This document shows positions 17,421-27,286 of a stretch of DNA of 64,000 nucleotides, in pieces. The stretch comes from an uncultured Aquimarina sp. (GTDB lineage Bacteria; Bacteroidota; Bacteroidia; Flavobacteriales; Flavobacteriaceae). The DNA is taken from the NCBI GenBank assembly GCA_947498765.1, contig CANMLG010000017.1, positions 49,720-113,719 of the forward strand. Reading direction: 5' to 3'. Both the position numbers and the translations under genes were made by a program. Every line of letters begins with the position of its first letter. The stretch's first letter is position 1. The notes beneath the pieces were generated by a model. The model was not told where the DNA came from. It made no database searches and was given only the letters and a program-made list of their open reading frames with translations.

Positions 17421-20153
17421 ATGTCTAAAAAACAACCTTTTTTATTTACACTTGGCTTTTCTCTTTTTTTCGGAATCGGAATAGTACTAGCCCAACAAAC
17501 CACTTCAAACACCCAGACTATATTTATTAATGAGCTACAAGTGAATACTTCGGGCTTAGATTGGGAATTTATAGAGTTACAAGGTACTTCAGGTACCGAT
17601 TTATCTGACTATACTATTATTACTATAGAAAGTGATAACGAACCACAGGCTGGCACCATTGACCAAGTCATTCCGCTTAGTGGACAACGCATTCCCGAAG
17701 ATGGTTTTTGGGTAGCTATGAGTCCTGCCGCTATGGCCGAATATGGTACTAGTGCCGATCTAACTATTCCTAATAATTCTTTTGAAAATAGTACTACCAC
17801 TTTTTTACTAGTGACTGATTTTGTTGGCGAACTCAATGATGATATTGATACAGATAACAATGGAATTATAGATCGTACTCTTTGGAGTTCAATAATTGAT
17901 AGCGTAGCATTAGTAGATAATGGTGAAAATGATTTTGCTTATGCTGAAGACGTATTTGGCCCTGCTGGTAATTTTTTACCTTCAGGGATTTTTAGAAATC
18001 CCAATGCACCCACTGGAGCATTTAGTAATACTTTTTTAAATTTCGCGTTATCCGATGGTACTCCTGGAACCAGTAATACGCCCGATGACACCACTAAGCC
18101 TACTACTCCCAACGATCCTGATACAATAACTTTTATTCATGATATTCAAGGCAATGGAATGAGCAGTCCTTTAGTGGATCAAACGCTAAGCATTGAAGGA
18201 ATTGTAGTTGGAGATTTCCAAGATAATACCGTTAATGGATTTTTTGTACAAGAAGAAGATAGCGATGCTGATACAGACGAAAGTACTTCTGAAGGTATTT
18301 TTGTTTTCTCCAGAAATGGAACCGATGTATCCGTAGGCGATAAAGTTAAAGTGACAGGGCGTGTTGTTGAATTTTTTGAACAAACACAAATTTCAAACAC
18401 CACTGTTATCGAAGTATTGAGTACTTCAAATAGTTTACCAACAATTACTACTATTGAATTTCCCGTAAGCAACGCTACTTTTTTAGAACGTTTTGAAGGA
18501 ATGTATGTCAACTTTACACAAGACTTATTTGTTACCGATACCTTTTTAGTTAGCCGAGGGAATGAATTAAAGCTTTCAAGTGGTTCTGTGTTATTTCAAC
18601 CTACTCAAATTGCTACTCCAGGTACTGAAGCCACAGCTCAATTAACAGCCAACAACCTCAACCAAATTATCATTGATGATGCTAACCGAAGCAATAACTT
18701 AAGTCCTGTTATTTTTCCTGCTCCCGAACTTTCTTTTAACAATCCCATTAGGGCTGGATATAAAACATCCAATCTAAAAGGAATTTTAACCTACAATGAT
18801 TCTGGATTTGAATTAGGAGGAAACTCAACTGCTGCTTACAGAGTATATGTAACCGAAATTCCCGAGTTTAATGCTATTCCAAATCCACGTACCGAAAAAC
18901 CAGCTGATGTTGGCGGTTCATTAAAAGTAGTTAGCTTTAATGTACTCAACTATTTTAACGGAGATGGTTTAGGGGGAGGTTTCCCTACTCCTCGTGGAGC
19001 TGACACTGCTGCTAATTTTAAAAGACAACGCGATAAAATTATTAGCGCTATAGTAGCTATTGATGCTGATATTGTAGGGCTAATTGAAATTGAAAATGAT
19101 GGTTATGATAGCACAAGTGCCATTCAAGATTTGGTAAATGGGATAAATGAAAGCTTGGATGCAACAGTTTACAGTATTGTTGATCCTGGCGTAACACAAA
19201 TAGGCAGTGATGAAATTACCAATGGTTTAATTTATAATAACACAACGGTGAGTTTACAAGGAGCTGCTGCAATATTGGATGCTAGTGTAAATCCCAATTT
19301 TAATGATCGTAGAAACAGGCCATCATTAGCACAAACATTTAAAGAGATAGCTACCGATGGATTGGTAACTATTTCGGTTAATCATTTAAAATCAAAAGGT
19401 TCTAATTGCAATTCCGATGGAGATCCCGACACAAGCGATGGACAAGGTAATTGTAACCTAACACGAAAGCTTGCGGCGCAAACTATTGCTAATTGGCTAA
19501 AAACGGATCCTACCAACAGTGGAAGTGACAATTTTGTAATCATTGGCGACTTAAATTCCTATGCTAAAGAAGATCCCATTATGGCTTTGGAAAACGCAGG
19601 CTACACTAATTTAGTAAGTAATGCTTTTGGAAACGAAAGACATGGGTATCAATTTGGATCACAATTTGGCACACTAGATTATGCTTTAGCCAGTAAAGCT
19701 TTATTGCCTATGGTAACTGGTGCTGATTTTTGGAATATTAATGCCGACGAGCCTGTATCTTTTGATTATACCACACGCTTTAAATCAGAAGCACAAATTA
19801 CTTCGTTTTATAGCCCAGCTCCTTTTCGTTCATCGGATCATGATCCCGTAATTTTTGGTCTTGATCTTAGTCAAAATACGTTATCTATTGATGATGCTAT
19901 TTCAAACAAGCTATCTAATACACAAATATTCCCTGTACCTGTAAGCAACTCATTAAATATTATTTCAGATTCCTTTACAGGTAACACAGAAATACGCATT
20001 TACAGCCTTTCGGGAGAAGAAATAATTTCGAAAACTATTGTATTTAATAAAAGCACTATAAACCAGCTTAACATATCAAAGTTAACTTCGGGTGCCTACT
20101 TACTTTTAATTACAAATAATAAGCATTCGCACTATCAATTGATTACTAAGTAA
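17421..20153 (+). CDS. Secreted LTD/OB-fold/endonuclease-exonuclease-phosphatase protein with T9SS tail
   Basis: A 910-residue secreted multidomain protein. After a signal peptide (about residues 1-25, ending VLAQQ) come a lamin-tail-like domain (about 30-165), an OB-fold nucleic-acid-binding domain (about 225-335), an endonuclease/exonuclease/phosphatase domain (about 500-810: LKVVSFNVLNYF, DIVGLIEIEND, IIGDLNSYAKEDPI, SSDHDPVIFGL) and a T9SS sorting domain (about 828-910). The SDHDP and GDLNS motifs hold the expected catalytic residues. The layout resembles ExeM/NucH-type extracellular nucleases, so extracellular DNA degradation for phosphate is likely. ATG 17421 is chosen over a TTG nine bases upstream. 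Confidence 0.88.
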   Translation: MSKKQPFLFTLGFSLFFGIGIVLAQQTTSNTQTIFINELQVNTSGLDWEFIELQGTSGTDLSDYTIITIESDNEPQAGTIDQVIPLSGQRIPEDGFWVAMSPAAMAEYGTSADLTIPNNSFENSTTTFLLVTDFVGELNDDIDTDNNGIIDRTLWSSIIDSVALVDNGENDFAYAEDVFGPAGNFLPSGIFRNPNAPTGAFSNTFLNFALSDGTPGTSNTPDDTTKPTTPNDPDTITFIHDIQGNGMSSPLVDQTLSIEGIVVGDFQDNTVNGFFVQEEDSDADTDESTSEGIFVFSRNGTDVSVGDKVKVTGRVVEFFEQTQISNTTVIEVLSTSNSLPTITTIEFPVSNATFLERFEGMYVNFTQDLFVTDTFLVSRGNELKLSSGSVLFQPTQIATPGTEATAQLTANNLNQIIIDDANRSNNLSPVIFPAPELSFNNPIRAGYKTSNLKGILTYNDSGFELGGNSTAAYRVYVTEIPEFNAIPNPRTEKPADVGGSLKVVSFNVLNYFNGDGLGGGFPTPRGADTAANFKRQRDKIISAIVAIDADIVGLIEIENDGYDSTSAIQDLVNGINESLDATVYSIVDPGVTQIGSDEITNGLIYNNTTVSLQGAAAILDASVNPNFNDRRNRPSLAQTFKEIATDGLVTISVNHLKSKGSNCNSDGDPDTSDGQGNCNLTRKLAAQTIANWLKTDPTNSGSDNFVIIGDLNSYAKEDPIMALENAGYTNLVSNAFGNERHGYQFGSQFGTLDYALASKALLPMVTGADFWNINADEPVSFDYTTRFKSEAQITSFYSPAPFRSSDHDPVIFGLDLSQNTLSIDDAISNKLSNTQIFPVPVSNSLNIISDSFTGNTEIRIYSLSGEEIISKTIVFNKSTINQLNISKLTSGAYLLLITNNKHSHYQLITK

Positions 20154-20179
20154 CAAAACCGAAGCACTTCTTTTATTTT

Positions 20180-20215
20180 AAAACCTCACTTTGCATTGAT
20201 GCTTTGTGAGGTTTT
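20180..20215 (+). terminator. Terminator of the secreted nuclease gene, overlapping the next gene's 3' end
   Basis: AAAACCTCAC (20180-20189) pairs with GTGAGGTTTT (20206-20215), followed by T residues up to 20219. The convergent gene on the minus strand ends at 20186, so its last codons lie inside this hairpin. Confidence 0.7.
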
Positions 20216-20584
20216 TTTTAAAGAAAAATATTTAAATAGCAGTATCACACTACATAATCCCAATGAAATAAAACACATAGGAATACCCGATGCGGTTTTG
20301 GGACATACATGCTGCACACCTAACTCAGCTATGGAGGCAAAAAAAGCGACTACTCCAGGAATACTGATTAAAACAATGAAAGCTTTGGCACTCCATGTTC
20401 GTGTTGTAAAATGAGCTAACATTCCTAACACAAAAAATAACAAAACGATGTAGCATACCGGAATTCCAACTACTTTAGGGCAAGTAATTACTCCGTTAAA
20501 ATCATTAATCGACAAACTCCCCGCTCCATAAATAGCAAAAAGAAGCACTGCCGTTGTTAACCAATAAAAAAGTGTTTTTTTCAT
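20186..20584 (-). CDS. Four-helix membrane protein with duplicated CP-x(3-4)-GIP-x-C motif
   Basis: A 132-residue membrane protein I do not recognise. It has four predicted helices, arranged as two similar halves. Each half has a hydrophilic loop with a cysteine motif, CPKVVGIPVC and CPKTASGIPMC, followed by a helix (YIVLLFFVLGM and FISLGLCSVILL). The repeat suggests an internal duplication with four conserved-looking cysteines on one face, which could bind metal, form disulfides or act in redox. The start at 20584 (MKKTLFYW) is preferred over upstream 20623 because the hydrophobic start follows it directly. Function unknown; vitamin K epoxide reductase- or DsbB-like redox is only a guess. 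Confidence 0.65.
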   Translation of the reverse strand: MKKTLFYWLTTAVLLFAIYGAGSLSINDFNGVITCPKVVGIPVCYIVLLFFVLGMLAHFTTRTWSAKAFIVLISIPGVVAFFASIAELGVQHVCPKTASGIPMCFISLGLCSVILLFKYFSLKKTSQSINAK

Positions 20585-20667
20585 ATGTTTTAAATACTCG
20601 TTTAAACAAAAAGAATTCAGCATTTAATACATACTGAATTCTTTTCTTAATTCTAAAAATTGATTAT

Positions 20668-22350
20668 TTACAGCTTATGTATTTTATTAATTTCAGGGTT
20701 TTCAATGGTTTTTGAAGTTCCGTCGGCATAATTAATAAGTACTGAAGCTACTTCTTTTTGGGCTCCTAAACCAAACGTTACCGTCGAGGTTTGGTCACTT
20801 ACTAAACCTTCACCAATCACATATACATCAGACTGTATACTCCCATCTGCTTTTTTTACGATTACCTTAGCCCCTACATTTTTTGTATTTTCTGCAAAAC
20901 GGAAAGCAATAAAATTAGCCTCACCTCCTTTATTGATCTTAGCTTGCATTGGACTACCAATATTAGCAAACACCATATCTGGATAACCATCTTGATTAAA
21001 ATCACTCGAAAGTGGTGTAATACCGTAATTCATGTTAATCGCATTGGCCTGGTCTTCAACCGCCGAAAATGTTCCATCGGGTCTTTGTACCAAAAAACGG
21101 CCTGGTAATTTAAATAACTTATGAGGAGGGAAATCCACATAATTTTCTGCCACTACTAAATCCTGACGCCCATCTAAATTGAAATCTTCAAAAATAGCTC
21201 CCCACGAAAATTCAAAATCAGCTACTTTTGTTTCTTTGGCAGTATCGGTAAATTTAAAATCTCCTTCGTTTTTAAATAACATCCATGTTCCTATAAATTC
21301 ATCTTCTTTAGCTAGGTCTCCTCTTGCTAAAAATGTTGGTACCGAAGTTCCTGTATTTGAGAAAAAGAAATCCACATTTCCGTCATTATTATAATCCCCT
21401 ACCGCAATTCCCATTGGGTAAGCATATTTCCCTGTTGTTGGGTTTGATTTTTTTGTAAAACTTTTTCCTTCGTTATTTTTATACGTACGCACCTCCCCAG
21501 TATCATGTGCTACTACTAAATCCAAATACGCATCATTATCCACATCAACAAATACCCCCATAAAGGTATTGTGTATATAAGTTAATCCATATTTTTCTGT
21601 AGCATCTGTAAATGTATTATCTCCATTATTCATCATTAATAAACTAGATGAACCATAGTTAAAATCTTTAAAAATGGTTTGTCCCTCCATTTTATTTAAC
21701 TTGATATAAGCACTTACAAATATATCTGCAAATCCATCCCGATTAATATCACCGATAGTTAATGAAGCGGCTACTGACTTTTCATTTAAAGGAACATTTA
21801 TTTTTTTTACTTCAAAACCTGTTCCTGTATTTCGATACCATAGCACACCATAATCACCATTTACCAATAAATCTGTTTTACCGTCGGTATCTAAATCAAA
21901 TGACACTGCTCCAAATGTAGTCGTGTTAGCTGGCTTTTTAGGTAAATTAACCGCTGCCGTAATATTTACAAAGTTTCCGTTATCATATTTAAAAATAACA
22001 TCATCTTGAGTTACTCCACCAGCAATAAACACCTCATCTACTCCATCATCATCTAAATCAATCATGGCCGAAGCCATTATGGGTAATGACTTTTTAGCAT
22101 CAAATTTATTTTCGAAATCAAAGACAGCGTTTTTAAATTTTGGTATTTCATTTTCGGGTACCGAATAGTCACATTTGCTAAATTTTTTTCCATGGTCGTT
22201 AGCTGGCACATTTTCCGCTATGCATTTACCACTAAATTTACCCCAAGTGGTTTGTGCATAAGGATCTTTTGTATCTGTTTTAAAAAATCCTAAAACAACT
22301 GCTATTATGGCTATTACAAGAACTCCCAGTCCTATTAATATTTTTTTCAT
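20668..22350 (-). CDS. FG-GAP/VCBS repeat protein with ASPIC/UnbV domain, membrane anchored
   Basis: A 560-residue protein with an N-terminal anchor helix (about residues 4-23) or signal peptide. The body is made of beta-propeller FG-GAP/VCBS repeats with repeated D-x-D-x-D-x calcium-like loops, such as DLDDDGVDEVFIAGG, DLDTDGKTDLLVNGD, DINRDGFADIFVSA and DFNLDGRQDLVVAEN. The end (about 485-560) resembles the ASPIC/UnbV module of CRTAC1-like proteins. Family members bind partners or glycans on the cell surface; no enzyme is known for this form. It follows the DUF6796-like membrane gene after 20 bases, suggesting an operon. Confidence 0.8.
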   Translation of the reverse strand: MKKILIGLGVLVIAIIAVVLGFFKTDTKDPYAQTTWGKFSGKCIAENVPANDHGKKFSKCDYSVPENEIPKFKNAVFDFENKFDAKKSLPIMASAMIDLDDDGVDEVFIAGGVTQDDVIFKYDNGNFVNITAAVNLPKKPANTTTFGAVSFDLDTDGKTDLLVNGDYGVLWYRNTGTGFEVKKINVPLNEKSVAASLTIGDINRDGFADIFVSAYIKLNKMEGQTIFKDFNYGSSSLLMMNNGDNTFTDATEKYGLTYIHNTFMGVFVDVDNDAYLDLVVAHDTGEVRTYKNNEGKSFTKKSNPTTGKYAYPMGIAVGDYNNDGNVDFFFSNTGTSVPTFLARGDLAKEDEFIGTWMLFKNEGDFKFTDTAKETKVADFEFSWGAIFEDFNLDGRQDLVVAENYVDFPPHKLFKLPGRFLVQRPDGTFSAVEDQANAINMNYGITPLSSDFNQDGYPDMVFANIGSPMQAKINKGGEANFIAFRFAENTKNVGAKVIVKKADGSIQSDVYVIGEGLVSDQTSTVTFGLGAQKEVASVLINYADGTSKTIENPEINKIHKL

Positions 22351-22370
22351 TTTTTAATAATTTATGTTAG

Positions 22371-23030
22371 TTATAATGTTGATTTTGTTAGATTTAATTG
22401 AAATAAGATGATTCCAAAAAATATAAAATGAGTCGCGTTCATAGCGATTGGAGCAATATAAACTCCAATAGGTTTAGCCCATGCTAATGACGAAATAATA
22501 AGAATTAATAGTACAATGGGATTAAAAATAGCCAGCCACTTTTTCATACCAATCTTATTCTTTACTACCAATATAGCATACACTACCGAAACCGATAAAA
22601 TAAGGATACGCAATGCCCAAACGGTAGATTGATAGTGTTTTTCGTAAGAAGCTAAATAAAATTCAAAATCTGGAGTATCCATACTTCGTTGTAATACTTC
22701 GGCTGCAAAATAGCGCGAAGACACATATACACTTCCGTAAGCAAATGAAAGCACGCCTAAAATAAATAATAGTGTAGCTAAAAATTGATTGGAGCCTTTA
22801 AAAAAACGCATTAAACCATAATAGCCAGCAAAGTAAAAAGGCGCTGCATACACAGCAAAAAAGTGTCCTTTACTAGCTCTAGCCAAGGGAACATCGTACA
22901 ACATAGATATTTCACCTGTGGGTCCTTCGGGCAAAAAATGTAATAAAAACTCGCCAATCCCTACAAATACAGAAGCCAAAAGCCCTATAATAAGTAGTGT
23001 TTTTGTGGAAATAGTAGTCCTACTCATCAT
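22371..23030 (-). CDS. Polytopic membrane protein of unknown function (possibly DUF6796-like)
   Basis: A 219-residue protein with about six or seven hydrophobic helices, e.g. LLIIGLLASVFVGIGEFLL at the start and FIFFGIILFQL at the end. Charged residues are few and no catalytic motif is visible. It precedes the FG-GAP/UnbV gene by 20 bases on the minus strand. The DUF6796 link is a memory-based guess; treat it as unassigned. Confidence 0.6.
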   Translation of the reverse strand: MMSRTTISTKTLLIIGLLASVFVGIGEFLLHFLPEGPTGEISMLYDVPLARASKGHFFAVYAAPFYFAGYYGLMRFFKGSNQFLATLLFILGVLSFAYGSVYVSSRYFAAEVLQRSMDTPDFEFYLASYEKHYQSTVWALRILILSVSVVYAILVVKNKIGMKKWLAIFNPIVLLILIISSLAWAKPIGVYIAPIAMNATHFIFFGIILFQLNLTKSTL

Positions 23031-23378
23031 TAAACAAAATTACTTAGTAAATTTTGCCACTCATTATTACGGTGACCATTAATAACACACATTGATTTTT
23101 TCATAAATAATATATTTAGTTAGGTTAATAAGTCTTATAGTCTTGTTGTTTTCCAGTTAATTACAATATTTTTTAACATTTGTTATATCCACTATTTTTT
23201 TACTTGCTTTATGCTAATTTGCGCAAGTATTTGTATTTTTTTTTACAAAACCTAAAACCTGTAAAAAGCTACTATCCTAAAATTACTTTTAATTAATATT
23301 ATTTTTTATAATTTATATAATGTTACTTTATGGCTCTTTTCCTAACTTATTGCTTCTATAGATAAATCTAGTATTGCC
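23031..23378. other. Intergenic region, no feature recognised
   Basis: 348 bases between divergent genes. It is strongly AT-rich with homopolymer runs. It must hold the promoters of both flanking genes, but no consensus TTG-N-TAnnTTTG pair is clear on either strand. Confidence 0.5.
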
Positions 23379-23789
23379 ATGAAAAAAACTGCTTTAACCC
23401 GTTGTGAACATTTTAATGCTGCACACAGATTGCACAATCCACATTGGGATGACAAAAAAAACAAACAGATTTTTGGAAAATGTAATAACAAAAATTACCA
23501 TGGACATAACTATGACTTAGAAGTTAAAGTGATTGGATATTGCGATCCCGAAACAGGCTATTTAATGGATGCCAAACTATTATCTGATTTAATTAAAGAA
23601 TTAATTTTAGATCGGTTCGATCATAAAAATTTAAACTTAGACACCGAAGAATTTAAACAACTTAATCCTACTGCTGAAAACATAGCCAGAGTTATTTATA
23701 ATTTACTTCGGCCGAAAATAAATGAAGAGCTAACGCTTAAAATAATACTATACGAAACAGAAAGGAATTACGTGGAGTATCCTTATTAA
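23379..23789 (+). CDS. 6-pyruvoyl-tetrahydropterin/6-carboxytetrahydropterin synthase family
   Basis: A 136-residue enzyme of the PTPS/QueD family, which acts on dihydroneopterin triphosphate in pterin or queuosine synthesis. Zinc ligands and the active-site cysteine are visible: CEHFNAAHRLHNP (one His), then GKCNNKNYHGHNY (catalytic Cys and two His). DHKNLN and the C-terminal glutamate (YETERNYVEY) are also present. The sequence is closer to the eukaryotic-type PTPS pattern, as is common in Bacteroidota, so QueD or PTPS cannot be separated here. Alone in its transcription unit. Confidence 0.85.
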   Translation: MKKTALTRCEHFNAAHRLHNPHWDDKKNKQIFGKCNNKNYHGHNYDLEVKVIGYCDPETGYLMDAKLLSDLIKELILDRFDHKNLNLDTEEFKQLNPTAENIARVIYNLLRPKINEELTLKIILYETERNYVEYPY

Positions 23790-23856
23790 TTTGCTTTTTT
23801 AGACCCAATATTCCCCTACTAAACACTAACAATTTCCCTTACTTCATTTCTATTTG

Positions 23857-24086
23857 TTAAACCCGGATTATGCACTAGAACTTTGCAATGAGGTATTAAA
23901 GCACAATAGGGCAGAAATGTCAAGCCAAAGGTTTGGCTTGTTATGAAAGAGCCAGCTGTTGCGGTGAAGTACTTTCTCAATTTTATCATAGCACCGCTAT
24001 GGTTAAATCGAAAAGTGCAACAAAGTGTTTGTTTTTGAAGTGATTTCATAACGTAATAAATTTTCTAATGCATAATTTAGGTTAAA
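23857..24086 (-). mobile_element. MITE-like element, copy A (230 bp, inverted)
   Basis: A 230-base element with about 24-base imperfect terminal inverted repeats. The inner, most conserved part of each end is ATTATGCAYTAGAA, and the outer flank approximates TTTAACC. It is in reverse orientation to the three copies at 32-37 kb. It lies between the PTPS-family gene and the DUF2062 gene. It encodes no transposase; a short open frame inside it is not kept in other copies. No target-site duplication is obvious. Confidence 0.8.
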
Positions 24087-24219
24087 GCCTGCACATTAGT
24101 AAAACACCAAACTAAACCATACTCAAAAAACAAACAAAAAAATAACAACTATTTGTTTTTAAGCATATTATACATATATTTATTATTGTATTTTTTTATT
24201 TAAATTAAATTACGACTCA

Positions 24220-24227
24220 TAAATTTG
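24220..24227 (+). promoter_or_regulatory. Candidate -7 box (TAAATTTG) for the DUF2062 gene
   Basis: TAAATTTG is an exact TAnnTTTG match 68 bases before the start of the DUF2062 gene. A -33 TTG at normal spacing was not found. Confidence 0.4.
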
Positions 24228-24295
24228 TAGGGATTATCTCTTTAATTCGACCTATTAGGTATAATAAATACAGAAAACGCTAACAAAAGCGCCGT

Positions 24296-24778
24296 ATGAA
24301 AAAATGGTCAAAAAAAATAACACAAAAAATTAATGTTATCCTAAACCAAGGACTAACTCCTTATCAATTAGCCTTAAGTTTGGTACTTTCATTAGTTATA
24401 TCGCTTTTCCCCGTTATTGGACTTACTACATTAGTAGTCACTTTTATAGCGGCTTACCTTAAGCTTAATTTTCCCATAATGATTACGTTAGCTTATATTA
24501 TGGAACCCATTAAACTTTTTCTTATTATTCCTTTTATTAAGCTAGGTGCAAAAATTTTTAATGTTCAACATACTTTATTGAGCTTTACAGCTATAAAAAG
24601 CAGTTTTAAAACCAGTGCTTTGGCTACTATTGAAGAGCTTGGATATGAACTTATTTGTGGTTTTATGGGCTGGACGGTTACAGTAATCCCTATTGGTTTT
24701 GTCTTATTTTTTACTTTAAAACACCTATTTACTAATTATCAAAATTTACGTGAAAAAAGTTTTATTACAATCAAGTAA
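24296..24778 (+). CDS. DUF2062-domain membrane protein
   Basis: A 160-residue membrane protein. The basic start (KKWSKKITQKI) is followed by three hydrophobic segments with the DUF2062 pattern: SLVISLFPVIGLTTLVVTFIAAYLKLN and IEPIKLF-like (MEPIKLFLIIPFIKLG), then a last helix near 128-145. The domain occurs in lipid- or glycan-related contexts but has no proven biochemical role. It precedes aspS with a 125-base gap and is probably separate. Confidence 0.75.
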   Translation: MKKWSKKITQKINVILNQGLTPYQLALSLVLSLVISLFPVIGLTTLVVTFIAAYLKLNFPIMITLAYIMEPIKLFLIIPFIKLGAKIFNVQHTLLSFTAIKSSFKTSALATIEELGYELICGFMGWTVTVIPIGFVLFFTLKHLFTNYQNLREKSFITIK

Positions 24779-24877
24779 ATGTATTTCCGAATCATCCTGT
24801 ATAAGTAAATAAATCCATATTAATTTGTTTACCTAAAAGCATTTGTAAATGAGCATCTAAATCCATCAATATTTACT

Positions 24878-24885
24878 TAAATTTG
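24878..24885 (+). promoter_or_regulatory. Candidate -7 box (TAAATTTG) of aspS
   Basis: TAAATTTG matches the TAnnTTTG consensus exactly and ends 18 bases before the ATG at 24904. The spacing suits a short leader. The -33 element is not clear. Confidence 0.5.
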
Positions 24886-24903
24886 CTGCATAATTTCATT
24901 TTT

Positions 24904-26664
24904 ATGTACAGAAGTAATACTTGTGGCAACCTTAGTAGTGCCGATATAAATAAAACCGTTACCCTTGCTGGTTGGGTACAAAAAACTAGAGATAAAGGTT
25001 TCATGATTTGGGTCGATTTAAGAGATCGTTATGGGATTACACAATTAATATTTGATACCGAACGTACTTCTACTGAAGTAATTGAATTAGCAAAAACATT
25101 AGGTCGTGAATTTGTGATTCAAGTTACCGGAACAGTAATTGAGCGCGAATCAAAAAACCCTAACATCCCAACAGGAGATATTGAAATTTTGGTAAGTGAT
25201 TTAAAACTATTAAATGCCTCAAAACTACCTCCTTTTACTATTGAAGATGACACCGATGGTGGTGAGGATATTCGAATGAAATATCGCTACTTAGATATTC
25301 GCCGTAATCCTGTAAAGGACAGTTTAATTTTTAGAAGCAAAGTAGCCAACGAAGTACGTAACTATTTAGCCGAACAAGAATTTATCGAAGTAGAAACGCC
25401 TTATTTAATCAAATCTACTCCCGAAGGGGCTCGTGATTTTGTAGTGCCTTCCCGTATGAACGAGGGGGAATTTTACGCTTTACCACAGTCGCCCCAAACC
25501 TTTAAGCAATTGCTTATGGTAGGTGGTATGGATAAATACTTCCAAATTGTAAAATGTTTCCGTGACGAAGATTTACGTGCCGATCGCCAGCCTGAGTTTA
25601 CACAGATTGACTGCGAAATGGCTTTTGTGGAGCAAGAAGATATTTTGACTATTTTTGAAGGTTTAACCAAACATTTACTTAAAAAGCTACACAATTTTGA
25701 CATTGAAAGTTTTCCTCGAATGACTTTTGATCATGCTATGAAAACTTATGGTAATGACAAACCAGATATTCGTTTTGGAATGGAGTTTGGCGAATTAAAC
25801 GCCGTAGCTCAGCATAAAGAATTTAAAGTTTTTAATACTGCTGAATTGGTAGTAGGTATTGCCGTTCCTGGAGGAGCAAGCTACACTCGTAAAGAAATTG
25901 ATAAGCTAATAAACTGGGTAAAGCGCCCACAAGTAGGTGCTTTAGGAATGGTTTATGTTAAATGTAATGAAGATGGTTCTTTTAAATCATCGGTTGATAA
26001 ATTTTATGACCAAGATGATTTAGCTAAATGGGCAGAAGCTACAGGAGCTAAACCTGGCGATTTAATTTGTGTACTTTCGGGTAACACCAATAAAGTACGT
26101 GCGCAATTGAGTGCCTTACGTATGGAATTAGCAGAACGCTTAGGCTTGCGTAAACCCAATGAATTTGCTCCTTTATGGGTTATCGATTTTCCATTATTGG
26201 AATTAGATGAAGAAACTGGGCATTACCACGCCATGCACCATCCTTTTACGTCACCAAAACCTGGACAATTGGAATTATTAGATACCGACCCAGGGGCTGT
26301 AAAAGCTAATGCTTATGATTTGGTTCTGAATGGAAATGAAATCGGAGGAGGTTCTATTCGTATTCATGATAAAGAAACTCAAGCCATTATGTTTAAACAT
26401 TTAGGCTTTACGCCAGAAGAAGCCGAAGCACAGTTTGGTTTTTTAATGGATGCTTTTCAATATGGCGCACCTCCACATGGTGGTTTAGCCTTTGGACTAG
26501 ACAGGTTAGTGGCCATTTTAGGCGGGCAAGAAACCATTCGTGATTTTATTGCTTTCCCTAAAAACAATAGCGGACGAGATGTAATGATTGATGCGCCTGC
26601 AGCTTTAGATAATGAGCAGTTAAACGAATTAAGTATTGCTTTAAATATTCAAGAAAAAGCGTAA
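24904..26664 (+). CDS. aspS: Aspartate--tRNA ligase
   Basis: A 586-residue class II synthetase that charges tRNA-Asp. The N-terminal anticodon-binding OB domain (about 5-105, [23 protein letters not shown]) is followed by the catalytic domain with motif 2 ([19 protein letters not shown]) and motif 3 ([16 protein letters not shown]); the bacterial GAD insertion domain (about 290-415) is present. I chose ATG 24904 because the only earlier start is a TTG at 24883 inside the -7 box. The small secreted protein gene begins six bases after the stop. Confidence 0.97.
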   Translation: MYRSNTCGNLSSADINKTVTLAGWVQKTRDKGFMIWVDLRDRYGITQLIFDTERTSTEVIELAKTLGREFVIQVTGTVIERESKNPNIPTGDIEILVSDLKLLNASKLPPFTIEDDTDGGEDIRMKYRYLDIRRNPVKDSLIFRSKVANEVRNYLAEQEFIEVETPYLIKSTPEGARDFVVPSRMNEGEFYALPQSPQTFKQLLMVGGMDKYFQIVKCFRDEDLRADRQPEFTQIDCEMAFVEQEDILTIFEGLTKHLLKKLHNFDIESFPRMTFDHAMKTYGNDKPDIRFGMEFGELNAVAQHKEFKVFNTAELVVGIAVPGGASYTRKEIDKLINWVKRPQVGALGMVYVKCNEDGSFKSSVDKFYDQDDLAKWAEATGAKPGDLICVLSGNTNKVRAQLSALRMELAERLGLRKPNEFAPLWVIDFPLLELDEETGHYHAMHHPFTSPKPGQLELLDTDPGAVKANAYDLVLNGNEIGGGSIRIHDKETQAIMFKHLGFTPEEAEAQFGFLMDAFQYGAPPHGGLAFGLDRLVAILGGQETIRDFIAFPKNNSGRDVMIDAPAALDNEQLNELSIALNIQEKA

Positions 26665-26670
26665 ACTAAT

Positions 26671-27267
26671 ATGAAAAAGCTTGTTTTAGTCTTTCTTTTT
26701 CTTAATTCCTCAATTGGGTTTGCTCAATTTAATAGTGATATCCTTTATTTTAATGATGGAGACTCTATTGAGGGATTTGCTGAAATTAAAAAGAATAAGA
26801 TAAAATTTAGCTTATCTGAAGAAGCCCCTGCCGAAGCTTGGGATTATTTAAGTGTTGAAAAAGTTAAAATCTGTGATTTTAACCACTGTAATACTTTTGA
26901 ATATGTTCAATTAAAAAAGGGAACTAAACCTATTTTACTAGAATTAAAAGAAAAAATTGGAGGTATTTCATATTACCAGAGAGAAAAACGTATTTTAAAA
27001 CCAATTGACACAGAATCTAATTCGGATTTTGTAAATATTGGCGACTTAGCTAATGTAGATATTAAAATAATTGAGTATTTAAAAAAAGAGGGGCAACTGT
27101 ACCCTACTTGTGTTGACTGTGGTGTTCTTAAAAATTGGAAACGCTTTATGCTTAAGTATTTTTCGAATTGTGAGTTCATTCAAAACAAGATTAAAACCAA
27201 CAATTTAAAGGAACACCAAATTATTGAAATTCTTGATTTTTATAGTGATCCAGATTTTTGTCCATAA
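26671..27267 (+). CDS. Secreted protein of unknown function
   Basis: A 198-residue protein with a signal peptide (about residues 1-19, ending GFAQF). The mature part begins NSDILYFNDGDSIEGFAEIKKNKIKF, reminiscent of small beta-strand secreted domains in Bacteroidota. It has six cysteines: one pair near the middle (CDFNHC), one in CVDCG, and two further toward the C-terminus. It follows aspS after six bases and could be read through from it. I do not recognise the family. Confidence 0.6.
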   Translation: MKKLVLVFLFLNSSIGFAQFNSDILYFNDGDSIEGFAEIKKNKIKFSLSEEAPAEAWDYLSVEKVKICDFNHCNTFEYVQLKKGTKPILLELKEKIGGISYYQREKRILKPIDTESNSDFVNIGDLANVDIKIIEYLKKEGQLYPTCVDCGVLKNWKRFMLKYFSNCEFIQNKIKTNNLKEHQIIEILDFYSDPDFCP

Positions 27268-27286
27268 TTAAATAAATTCTTTACTA

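Noticed and set aside
23827..24049. Short open frames (about 63-76 codons) inside MITE-like copies, e.g. MKSLQKQTLCCTF...
   Set aside because: The frame is lost by a base deletion in copy C and by an internal deletion in copy D, while the ends are kept; this is not how a conserved gene behaves.
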